A stretch of DNA of 64,000 nucleotides from Streptomyces clavuligerus (GTDB lineage: Bacteria; Actinomycetota; Actinomycetes; Streptomycetales; Streptomycetaceae). Shown here one piece after another: positions 45,592 through 52,987 of this stretch; position 1 is the stretch's first letter, and the number at the start of each line of letters is the position of its first letter. The notes beneath the pieces are model-generated. The model was not told where the DNA came from, made no database searches, and was given only the letters and a program-made list of their open reading frames with translations. The stretch is from NCBI RefSeq assembly GCF_005519465.1, contig NZ_CP027858.1:1488001-1552000 (forward strand). Reading direction: 5' to 3'. A program made the translations under genes and the position numbers.

Positions 45592-48500
45592 GTGAGGCGA
45601 AGCAAGAACAGCTCCGCGGAGCAACAGGCGCGGGGCAACTTCACCCCGCCCCAGCGCGCGGTCGCTGAGCCCGTCGACGTGCCCGCGGCCGATCCTCCCG
45701 CCGCCTCCGGCGGCCTCGCCGCCCGGCTCGCCCCGCGCAACTGGCGGGTGCCCACCCGGCTGAACGCGATCCTCCTCCTCCCCGTCCTGGTCGGACTGGT
45801 GATGGGCGGGCTCCAGGTGAAGTCGTCCATCGACACCTGGGGCGAGGCCCAGGACGCCGAGCGGACCGCGCGCGTGGTGCGCGCCGCCGCCCAGTACGGC
45901 GCCGCCCTCCTCAACGAGCGCGACCTCACCGCGCGACCGCTCCTCACCGCCACCACACCCGAGGAACGCCGCTCGGACGAGGTGAAGCGGGCCTACGCGG
46001 CGACGGACGCCGCGAAAGCCGCGTTCGACAGGACCGTCAAGGACATGCCGTCCGGACAGGGGCTCGAGCGGCGGCTGACGCTTTTCCGCAGTGAGGAGCC
46101 GCGGCTCAAGGAGCTGCGCGAGGCCGCCTACACCACCAGCCTCGACCCGGTCCGCACCGAAGAGGGCTATGTCCAGGTGCAGCACTCCCTCATGGAGTTC
46201 GGGAACGAGCTGGGGCTCGGCACCGGAAATGTGACGAGTTACGGGCGCATGGTCTACGCCATTCAGCTCGCCAAGGCCGCCGAATCCCTTCAGCGTTCCA
46301 TTGGTATGCACCTGCTGGTGCGTCCGAGTGACAAGCCGGACGTCTTCCAGAAGCAGACCATCGCCTTCAATTCCTACAACTACCTGGAACAGATCGCGAT
46401 CGCCGAGTTCGCCTCCGGCGGCACCCAGGCGGATGTGGACCGGCTCCAGTCGGTCATGAACGTGCGGGCCGCCGAGGACGAGAAGAAGCTCCAGGAGACC
46501 GGGGCGAACCCGCCCAAGGAGAACGAGTCCGTCTTCACCGGCATGGCCCGCCGCATCGGCACCGGCACCGCGCCGAAGGACCTGGCCAAGCAGGACATCA
46601 CCCCCGAGACCTGGATGGCGGTGGCCACCAACAGGTTCGAGGGGTACCGGCAGGTCGAGCAGGAGCTGATGGACGGGGCCGTGCGGGAGGCGTCCGCCAT
46701 CGCGTCCGACGCCCGCCGGGACGCCTTCGTCAACGGCGCGATCACCGTGGTCGCCCTGCTGGTGGCCTTTGTTCTGGGCGGGGCCGCGGCCCGTCAGATG
46801 AGCCGCTCGATGCAGCGGCTGCGCACCGCCGCCTTCGGTGTCGCCGAGCAGCGGCTGCCGATGCTGGTCGACCAGCTCTCCCGGACCGAGCCCGGCCGGG
46901 TCGACACCCGGGTGGAACCGATCCCGATCGACAGCCGGGACGAGATCGGCGAGGTCGCCCGCGCCTTCGACCAGGTCCACCGGGAGGCCGTCCGGCTCGC
47001 CGCCGAGCAGGCGATGCTGCGGGGCAACGTCAACGCGATCTTCACCAATCTCTCCCGGCGCAACCAGTCGCTGATCGAGGGCCAGCTCACGCTGATCACC
47101 GAGCTGGAGAACAGCGAGGCCGACCCGGACCAGCTCGCCTCCCTCTTCCGGCTGGACCACCTCGCCACCCGGATGCGCCGCAACGGCGAGAACCTGCTCA
47201 TCCTCGCGGGTGAGGACCCCGGCAGCCGCTGGGACCAGCCCATCCCGCTGGTGGACGTGCTCCGCGCGGCCTCCTCCGAGGTGGAGTCGTACGAGCGGAT
47301 CGAGCTGTCCGGCGTCCCCGAGACCGATATCCACGGCCGCGCGGTCACCGACCTCGTCCATCTGCTGGCGGAGCTGCTGGAGAACGCCACCACGTTCTCC
47401 TCGCCGCAGACCAAGGTGCGGGTGACGGCCACCCGGCTGCCCGACGGCCGGGTGATGGTCGAGATCCATGACAAGGGCATCGGTCTGACCCCCGAGGACT
47501 TCGCCGACATCAACCACAAGCTGGCCAACCCGCCGGTGGTGGACGCGGCCGTCTCCCAGCGCATGGGGCTCTTCGTGGTCGGCCGGCTGGCCGACCGGCA
47601 CGGGATCCGGGTCCAGCTCCGCCCCTCGGGCGAGCAGGCGGGCACGACCTCGCTGGTCATGCTCCCCGAGCCGATCACCCGCGGGGGCGGCGGCGAGGGG
47701 CAGGCCGACGGCGGCCTCAGCGACTTCACCGTGTCGCAGATCATCCCGGAGCAGGAGTCCTTCAGCGCGGGTCCGGTACGGACCGCCGCCGAACTGGGCT
47801 TCGACGACTCCCGCTACGAGGCCCATCAGGGATCACCCCGGCCCGGCGCCGTCAACCGCTCGTTGAAGCGCGGTGAGCGACGTGCGGCACTGGAGGCGCA
47901 GACGCACCACGGCGCGCGCCCCGGGCCCGCCCCGCAGGGCCCCGCGGGCCAGGGCGGGCAGGGCGGCCCCGGCGGGCAGGACACCCAGGGCTTCCCGAGC
48001 GTCGGGAGCGGCCAGGGTGTCCCGAGTGGTCAGAGTGTCCAGAGCGGCCCGGGTGCCCCGGGATACGGGCAGCCCGGTCAGGGCGCCCCGTTCGGCGAGC
48101 AGTTCCCCGCCGGGCAGGGCTTCCCCGGCCCGAGTGGGCAGCAGCCGTACCCCGGCCCTCAGGGCGGGTACGCGCAGGGCCCGGCGCACCCCGGTGCCGA
48201 CGCGTACACCGCGCACACGGCGGCCGACGGGTACACGGGGTATCCGACGGGTCCCGAGGGCCGGGCGCCGTTCGGTCCTGCCGGTGCCGGTGTCCTGCCC
48301 GCGGGCCCGTCCGCCGCTGTGGGGCTGCCCGGTACGGACGGCTATACGGAGGATTCGTTCCAGGCCGTGCAGCCGGGCGGATCGCCCTATGGGGATGCCT
48401 ATGTCCACCAGCCCCACCAGGGGGACTGGACGGAGCAGACCTCCTATCCCAGTGCGTTTGAGCCGATTTTCCAGCCAGAACCGGAGGCCGCTCCTACCCA

Positions 48501-49011
48501 CCTGGACGGTCCCGGGAACGGTCCCGAGCGCGTAGGCTTCGACCGTCCGGGTCAGTCCCCGGGCAGCGGTCACGAGCTGACCGGGGCCGGTCTGCCGCGC
48601 CGTGGCTCCCCCAAGGCGCCGCAGCAGCCCCGGGAGCAGTGGCGGCAGCCCGTGGAGGAAGCCCCGCGGAGCGATCGGTCCGAGGCGCTGGGCGACACGC
48701 GGAGCTCCGCCGAGTCCTCGGCCGAGCGCGCTGCCAACGACGAGCGCTGGCAGCGGGCGGAGAAGCTCCGTGAGCCGAAGGCAGGCGGGGTGACCTCGTC
48801 CGGGCTGCCGCGGCGGGTGCCCAAGGCCAACCTCATCGAGGGCGCCGCGGAGCAGACCGCGCAGCGGGGCCCTCAGGTCTCCCGCGCTCCGGAGGACGTA
48901 CGCGGCAGACTGAGCAATCTCCGCCGCGGCGTCCAGCGGGGACGCAGTGCGGGAGTGGACACGAACGGACCGGGTTTCGACCCGGGTAGCACCTACAACC
49001 AGGAGCGTTAG
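45592..49011 (+). CDS. cvnA2: Conservon sensor histidine-kinase-like protein CvnA (second operon)
   Basis: A 1139-residue paralogue of CvnA1. TM1 near residues 57-77 (LNAILLLPVLVGLVMGGL), a sensing region rich in charged helices, TM2 near 378-403 (GAITVVALLVAFVLGGAAA), HAMP, then LDHLATRMRRNGENLL, N-box LLAELLENATTFSSP and G-box HDKGIGL. A Gly/Gln/Pro tail of about 440 residues ends in the conserved GLPRRVPKANLIEG and FDPGSTYNQER. GTG at 45592 (VRRSKNSSAEQQ) is chosen, with GAGAGG 10 nt upstream; a GTG at 45565 is possible. The sensor region differs strongly from CvnA1, so the two operons probably sense different signals. Confidence 0.9.
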   Translation: MRRSKNSSAEQQARGNFTPPQRAVAEPVDVPAADPPAASGGLAARLAPRNWRVPTRLNAILLLPVLVGLVMGGLQVKSSIDTWGEAQDAERTARVVRAAAQYGAALLNERDLTARPLLTATTPEERRSDEVKRAYAATDAAKAAFDRTVKDMPSGQGLERRLTLFRSEEPRLKELREAAYTTSLDPVRTEEGYVQVQHSLMEFGNELGLGTGNVTSYGRMVYAIQLAKAAESLQRSIGMHLLVRPSDKPDVFQKQTIAFNSYNYLEQIAIAEFASGGTQADVDRLQSVMNVRAAEDEKKLQETGANPPKENESVFTGMARRIGTGTAPKDLAKQDITPETWMAVATNRFEGYRQVEQELMDGAVREASAIASDARRDAFVNGAITVVALLVAFVLGGAAARQMSRSMQRLRTAAFGVAEQRLPMLVDQLSRTEPGRVDTRVEPIPIDSRDEIGEVARAFDQVHREAVRLAAEQAMLRGNVNAIFTNLSRRNQSLIEGQLTLITELENSEADPDQLASLFRLDHLATRMRRNGENLLILAGEDPGSRWDQPIPLVDVLRAASSEVESYERIELSGVPETDIHGRAVTDLVHLLAELLENATTFSSPQTKVRVTATRLPDGRVMVEIHDKGIGLTPEDFADINHKLANPPVVDAAVSQRMGLFVVGRLADRHGIRVQLRPSGEQAGTTSLVMLPEPITRGGGGEGQADGGLSDFTVSQIIPEQESFSAGPVRTAAELGFDDSRYEAHQGSPRPGAVNRSLKRGERRAALEAQTHHGARPGPAPQGPAGQGGQGGPGGQDTQGFPSVGSGQGVPSGQSVQSGPGAPGYGQPGQGAPFGEQFPAGQGFPGPSGQQPYPGPQGGYAQGPAHPGADAYTAHTAADGYTGYPTGPEGRAPFGPAGAGVLPAGPSAAVGLPGTDGYTEDSFQAVQPGGSPYGDAYVHQPHQGDWTEQTSYPSAFEPIFQPEPEAAPTHLDGPGNGPERVGFDRPGQSPGSGHELTGAGLPRRGSPKAPQQPREQWRQPVEEAPRSDRSEALGDTRSSAESSAERAANDERWQRAEKLREPKAGGVTSSGLPRRVPKANLIEGAAEQTAQRGPQVSRAPEDVRGRLSNLRRGVQRGRSAGVDTNGPGFDPGSTYNQER

Positions 49012-49012
49012 T

Positions 49013-49435
49013 GTGAGCCCGATGAGCCAGGCAGCGCAGAATCTGAACTGGTTGATCACCAACTTCGTGGACAACACCCCCGGGGTGTCCCACACGGTGG
49101 TGGTCTCCGCCGACGGACTCCTGCTGGCGATGTCCGAAGGATTCCCGCGCGACCGTGCCGACCAGCTCGCGGCCGTCGCCTCCGGACTGACCTCGCTGAC
49201 CGCGGGGGCCTCCCGCATCTTCGAGGGCGGGGCCGTCAACCAGACGGTCGTGGAGATGGAGCGCGGCTTCCTCTTCATCATGTCCATCTCGGACGGGTCC
49301 TCACTGGCCGTCCTCGCCCACCCGGAGGCCGACATCGGCCTGGTCGGCTATGAGATGGCCCTCCTGGTGGACCGTGCCGGAAATGTCCTGACTCCCGACC
49401 TCCGCGCGGAACTTCAGGGGAGTCTTCTCAACTAA
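49013..49435 (+). CDS. cvnB2: Conservon roadblock protein CvnB (second operon)
   Basis: A 140-residue roadblock protein nearly identical to CvnB1 (the difference is in the segment after EGG and a few later residues). GTG at 49013 has AGGAG 7 nt upstream; ATG at 49022 is the alternative. DNA from the ATG is identical to cvnB1 for about 200 bp apart from one base. Confidence 0.93.
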   Translation: MSPMSQAAQNLNWLITNFVDNTPGVSHTVVVSADGLLLAMSEGFPRDRADQLAAVASGLTSLTAGASRIFEGGAVNQTVVEMERGFLFIMSISDGSSLAVLAHPEADIGLVGYEMALLVDRAGNVLTPDLRAELQGSLLN

Positions 49436-49455
49436 CCGGCAGACAGTGCGTTTCA

Positions 49456-49483
49456 CGCCACCGCACCATAGGGTGCGGTGGCG
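49456..49483 (+). terminator. Hairpin inside the second conservon
   Basis: A perfect 12-bp stem, CGCCACCGCACC (49456-49467) with GGTGCGGTGGCG (49472-49483), loop ATAG, in the 96-bp gap between cvnB2 and cvnC2. No such hairpin exists at the same place in the first operon. Confidence 0.6.
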
Positions 49484-49531
49484 CGGCTCCACAGGTACGG
49501 GAACCGGCTACTCGCGATCGGAGGAGGAAAC

Positions 49532-50176
49532 GTGGCAACACCCCCGGGCGGACGCCCCTACGACGGCGATGCTCACCGGACGGCCGAGGAGCGATCCCGC
49601 CACCGCTACGGATTCACTCCGGCACCGGAGGGACAGGGCATGGGACCGGGCCACGGCCAGGGTCAGGGGCAGTTCCCGGGCCACGGCCAGGGGCAGCCCC
49701 AGGGCGGCGGCCTTCCCCCGTACCCCGGGCAGCCGCACCAGCCGTATGCCTCACCGTATGAGCAACGGCCCTATGAACGGCCCTACCAGCAGCGGCAGCA
49801 GCGGGCAGCCCCGGAGCCGCCGCCGCAGAACACACACAATCCGCTGGTGCGTCCGTACGCCATGACCGGCGGCCGGACCCGGCCCCGCTACCAGCTCGCC
49901 ATCGAGGCGCTGGTCAGCACCACGGCCGATCCGTCGAGCCTGCACGGGCAACTGCCCGAGCACCAGCGGATCTGCCGGCTGTGCATCGAAATCAAGTCGG
50001 TCGCCGAGATCTCGGCGCTGCTCCATATCCCCCTCGGCGTGGCCCGAATCCTCGTCGCCGACCTGGCGGAGGCGGGCCTCGTCGCCATCCACCAGCCGGG
50101 CGGCGACGAGGCCGCCGGTGGTCAGCCAGATGTGACACTGCTCGAAAGGGTGCTCAGTGGACTTCGCAAGCTCTAG
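49532..50176 (+). CDS. cvnC2: Conservon DUF742 protein CvnC (second operon), long N-terminus
   Basis: A 214-residue DUF742 protein. It has an N-terminal extension of about 80 residues not present in CvnC1, rich in Gly, Gln, Pro and Tyr (GQGMGPGHGQGQGQFPGHGQ). The conserved part starts at PLVRPYAMTGG near residue 107. GTG start behind GGAGGAGGAAAC. The extension may tether other proteins or RNA; unknown. Confidence 0.92.
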   Translation: MATPPGGRPYDGDAHRTAEERSRHRYGFTPAPEGQGMGPGHGQGQGQFPGHGQGQPQGGGLPPYPGQPHQPYASPYEQRPYERPYQQRQQRAAPEPPPQNTHNPLVRPYAMTGGRTRPRYQLAIEALVSTTADPSSLHGQLPEHQRICRLCIEIKSVAEISALLHIPLGVARILVADLAEAGLVAIHQPGGDEAAGGQPDVTLLERVLSGLRKL

Positions 50177-50738
50177 CGGCGGTGCTGCCCGCTCAACCAC
50201 CAGCGCGAAAATCGTGGTGGCGGGCGGCTTCGGCGTGGGCAAGACCACGTTCGTCGGCGCCGTCTCGGAGATCAACCCGCTGCGCACCGAGGCCGTCATG
50301 ACATCGGCCTCCGCCGGCATCGACGACCTCACCCACACCGGAGACAAGACCACCACCACCGTGGCCATGGACTTCGGACGCATCACCCTCGACCAGGACC
50401 TCATCCTCTACCTCTTCGGCACCCCCGGACAGGACCGCTTCTGGTTCATGTGGGACGACCTCGTCCGCGGCGCCATCGGCGCCGTCGTCCTCGTCGACAC
50501 CCGCCGCCTCGCCGACTGCTTCCCCGCCGTCGACTACTTCGAAAACAGCGGCCTCCCCTTCGTCATCGCCCTCAACGGCTTCGACGGACACCAGCCCTAC
50601 AGCCCCGAAGAAGTCCGCGAAGCCCTCCAGATCGGCCCCGACACCCCCATCATCACCACCGACGCACGCCACCGCGCCGACGCCAAAAGCGCCCTCATCA
50701 CCCTCGTCGAACACGCCCTCATGGCCCGGCTGCGCTAG
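50157..50738 (+). CDS. cvnD2: Conservon small GTPase CvnD (second operon)
   Basis: A 193-residue GTPase; beyond the first 14 residues it equals CvnD1 apart from the last residue (R instead of K). P-loop GGFGVGKTT, GTPGQ and NGFDG are as in CvnD1. GTG start overlaps the last 20 nt of cvnC2. The two conservons thus share an interchangeable GTPase output. Confidence 0.95.
   Translation: MDFASSSGGAARSTTSAKIVVAGGFGVGKTTFVGAVSEINPLRTEAVMTSASAGIDDLTHTGDKTTTTVAMDFGRITLDQDLILYLFGTPGQDRFWFMWDDLVRGAIGAVVLVDTRRLADCFPAVDYFENSGLPFVIALNGFDGHQPYSPEEVREALQIGPDTPIITTDARHRADAKSALITLVEHALMARLR
50199..50731 (+). repeat. 533-bp identical block, copy 2 (cvnD2)
   Basis: Second copy of 44702-45234, 5,497 bp downstream in the same orientation. 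Confidence 0.95.
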
Positions 50739-50782
50739 CCGAATCGGTACATCGGCACAGACCGGCGAGAACACACCGGCGA

Positions 50783-50819
50783 GAAGGCCCCCCGAGCCGT
50801 ACGGGCGCGGGGGGCCTTC
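50783..50819 (+). terminator. Terminator of the second conservon
   Basis: A perfect 12-bp stem, GAAGGCCCCCCG (50783-50794) with CGGGGGGCCTTC (50808-50819), 45 bp after cvnD2. Confidence 0.85.
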
Positions 50820-50882
50820 CGTGTGCGGCGGCTCGTACGGGCGGTGGCCGGATCGGGCCGTCGGCCGCGGTGGTCCCAGGAC

Positions 50883-50925
50883 GCCGAAGGGCCCGTGGCA
50901 CGGTGGGTGCCACGGGCCCTTCGGC
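50883..50925 (-). terminator. Terminator of accB-accE
   Basis: A perfect 19-bp stem (50883-50901 with 50907-50925), 5-nt loop, 22 bp after the accE stop. It faces the conservon terminator, insulating the convergent operons. Confidence 0.9.
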
Positions 50926-50946
50926 GCACGCTCGGTGCGCGGCGGG

Positions 50947-51153
50947 TCAGCCCTGCCAGCTGTGGGAGGGCTGGAAGCCGCGCTGCCGCTCCAGCCGGCG
51001 CCAGCCGGCGGCGGAGGGGGTGACCTGGTCCGGCTCGCCGGGCTTGGCCGCGGCGCGGGCCAGCAGGACCGCGGTGATCGCCGCCAGTTCCTCGGGCTCG
51101 CACGCGCCCTTCTCCACACGCAGCAGGGAGGACTCGGTGGTGGGTGTGCTCAT
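50947..51153 (-). CDS. accE: Acyl-CoA carboxylase epsilon subunit
   Basis: A 68-residue epsilon subunit (MSTPTTESSLLRVEKGACEP, then EELAAITAVLLARAAAKPG, conserved end HSWQG). It stabilises the alpha-beta complex. ATG at 51153. Directly follows accB by about 96 bp on the same strand, the usual arrangement. Confidence 0.93.
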   Translation of the reverse strand: MSTPTTESSLLRVEKGACEPEELAAITAVLLARAAAKPGEPDQVTPSAAGWRRLERQRGFQPSHSWQG

Positions 51154-51249
51154 CGGTCGGGCTCCGTTCTCCACAGGGCTACTGGGCTACTGCGGCACTG
51201 CTGCTCACTACGGGTGCTGAAGCGGTCCGCCGCCGGACCCGGTGCGGTC

Positions 51250-52833
51250 CTACTGCGGCGGGTTGCCGTGCTTGCGGGACGGCAGGTCGGCGTGTTTGGT
51301 GCGGAGCATGGCGAGCGCGGCGATCAGCACCTCGCGGGTCTCCGAGGGGTCGATGACGTCGTCCACGAGCCCCCGCTCCGCGGCGTAGTACGGGTGCATC
51401 AGCTCGGACTTGTACTCCTTGACCATGCGGGTCCGCATGACCTCGGGGTCCTCCGCCTCGGCGATCTGCCGACGGAAGATCACATTGGCGGCACCCTCGG
51501 CGCCCATGACCGCGATCTCGTTGGTCGGCCAGGCGTAGGTCAGGTCGGCGCCGATGGACTGGGAGTCCATCACGATGTACGCGCCGCCGTACGCCTTGCG
51601 CAGGATCAGCGAGATCCGCGGCACCGTCGCGTTGCAGTACGCGTAGAGCAGCTTCGCGCCGTGCCGGATGATCCCACCGTGCTCCTGGTCGACACCCGGA
51701 AGGAAGCCGGGGACATCCAGAAACGTGATGATCGGAATATTGAAAGCGTCGCACATCTGGACAAAGCGCGCACCCTTTTCCGAAGCCTCGATATCGAGGA
51801 CCCCGGCGAGGGTCTGCGGCTGGTTGGCCACGATGCCGACCACCCGGCCGTCCAGCCGGGCCAGGGCGCAGATGATGTTCCGCGCCCAGCGCTCGTGGAC
51901 CTCCAGATAGTCGCCCTCGTCCACCAGCTCCTCGATCACCTGGTGCATGTCGTACGGCCGGTTGCCGTCGGCGGGCACCAGGTCGAGCAGGACGTCGGAG
52001 CGGCGGTCCGCCGGGTCGTCGGTGGCGACGGTGGGCGGATTCTCACGGTTGTTCTGCGGCAGCATCGACAGGAGGTAGCGCACCTCCGCGATGCAGGTCT
52101 CCTCGTCGTCGTAGGCGAAGTGCGCCACGCCGGAGGTCTCGGCGTGCACATCCGCACCGCCGAGGCCGTTCTGGGTGATCTCCTCGCCGGTCACGGCCTT
52201 GACCACGTCCGGGCCCGTGATGAACATCTGCGAGGTCTCGCGGACCATGAAGACGAAGTCGGTGAGGGCGGGGCTGTAGGCCGCGCCGCCCGCGCACGGG
52301 CCGAGCATCACCGAGATCTGCGGGATCACCCCGGAGGCACGGGTGTTGCGCTGGAAGATCCCGCCGTATCCGGCGAGCGCCGAGACGCCCTCCTGGATAC
52401 GGGCGCCCGCGCCGTCGTTCAGCGAGACCAGGGGGGCGCCGGCCGCGATGGCCATGTCCATGATCTTGTGGATCTTGGTGGCGTGGGCCTCGCCCAGCGC
52501 GCCGCCGAAGATCCGGAAGTCATGGGCGTACACGAAGACCGTCCGGCCCTCGACCGTCCCCCAGCCGGTGATCACACCGTCCGTGTAGGGCTTTCTGGCC
52601 TCCAGGCCGAACCCCGTGGCCCGGTGCCGCCGCAACTGCTCCACCTCGCGGAAGGAGCCCGCGTCCACCAGCAGGTCGATCCGCTCGCGCGCGGTCAGCT
52701 TCCCCTTGGCGTGCTGCGCCTCGGTCGCTCGGTCGCTCGGGCCGCGTACCGCCCGCTCACGCAGCTCACGCAGCTCCGCCACACGGCCGCGCGCGTCCGT
52801 CGGCTCGCTGGGGGTCTCGTCCACAACGGTCAT
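51250..52833 (-). CDS. accB: Acyl-CoA carboxylase beta (carboxyltransferase) subunit
   Basis: A 527-residue carboxyltransferase transferring CO2 from biotin to acetyl- or propionyl-CoA, giving malonyl-/methylmalonyl-CoA for fatty acids and polyketides. Acyl-CoA pocket GAGARIQEGVSALAGYGGIF, oxyanion-hole MLGPCAGGAAYSPALTDF, and the C-terminal half FLDVPGFLPGVDQEHGGIIR and LRKAYGGAYIVMDSQ. The Asp in the last motif marks propionyl/acetyl specificity in Streptomyces enzymes. The biotinylated alpha subunit is elsewhere. Confidence 0.96.
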   Translation of the reverse strand: MTVVDETPSEPTDARGRVAELRELRERAVRGPSDRATEAQHAKGKLTARERIDLLVDAGSFREVEQLRRHRATGFGLEARKPYTDGVITGWGTVEGRTVFVYAHDFRIFGGALGEAHATKIHKIMDMAIAAGAPLVSLNDGAGARIQEGVSALAGYGGIFQRNTRASGVIPQISVMLGPCAGGAAYSPALTDFVFMVRETSQMFITGPDVVKAVTGEEITQNGLGGADVHAETSGVAHFAYDDEETCIAEVRYLLSMLPQNNRENPPTVATDDPADRRSDVLLDLVPADGNRPYDMHQVIEELVDEGDYLEVHERWARNIICALARLDGRVVGIVANQPQTLAGVLDIEASEKGARFVQMCDAFNIPIITFLDVPGFLPGVDQEHGGIIRHGAKLLYAYCNATVPRISLILRKAYGGAYIVMDSQSIGADLTYAWPTNEIAVMGAEGAANVIFRRQIAEAEDPEVMRTRMVKEYKSELMHPYYAAERGLVDDVIDPSETREVLIAALAMLRTKHADLPSRKHGNPPQ

Positions 52834-52987
52834 GTAACGACCCTACGGATCGTTCCAAGAAAATCGTCCCGTCGACACCGTACAGTCTCCCGGCCGATCT
52901 CCTGTCGGCCCTTGACAGAACTGAACCACGGAGAGGCCCACCCACCAGCCGGGAGCGGGTGTTGTTTATGGAAACCTCACAACCCGC

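Noticed and set aside
52914..52942. TTGACA upstream of accB on the plus strand
   Set aside because: No -10 at the right distance and no plus-strand gene follows.
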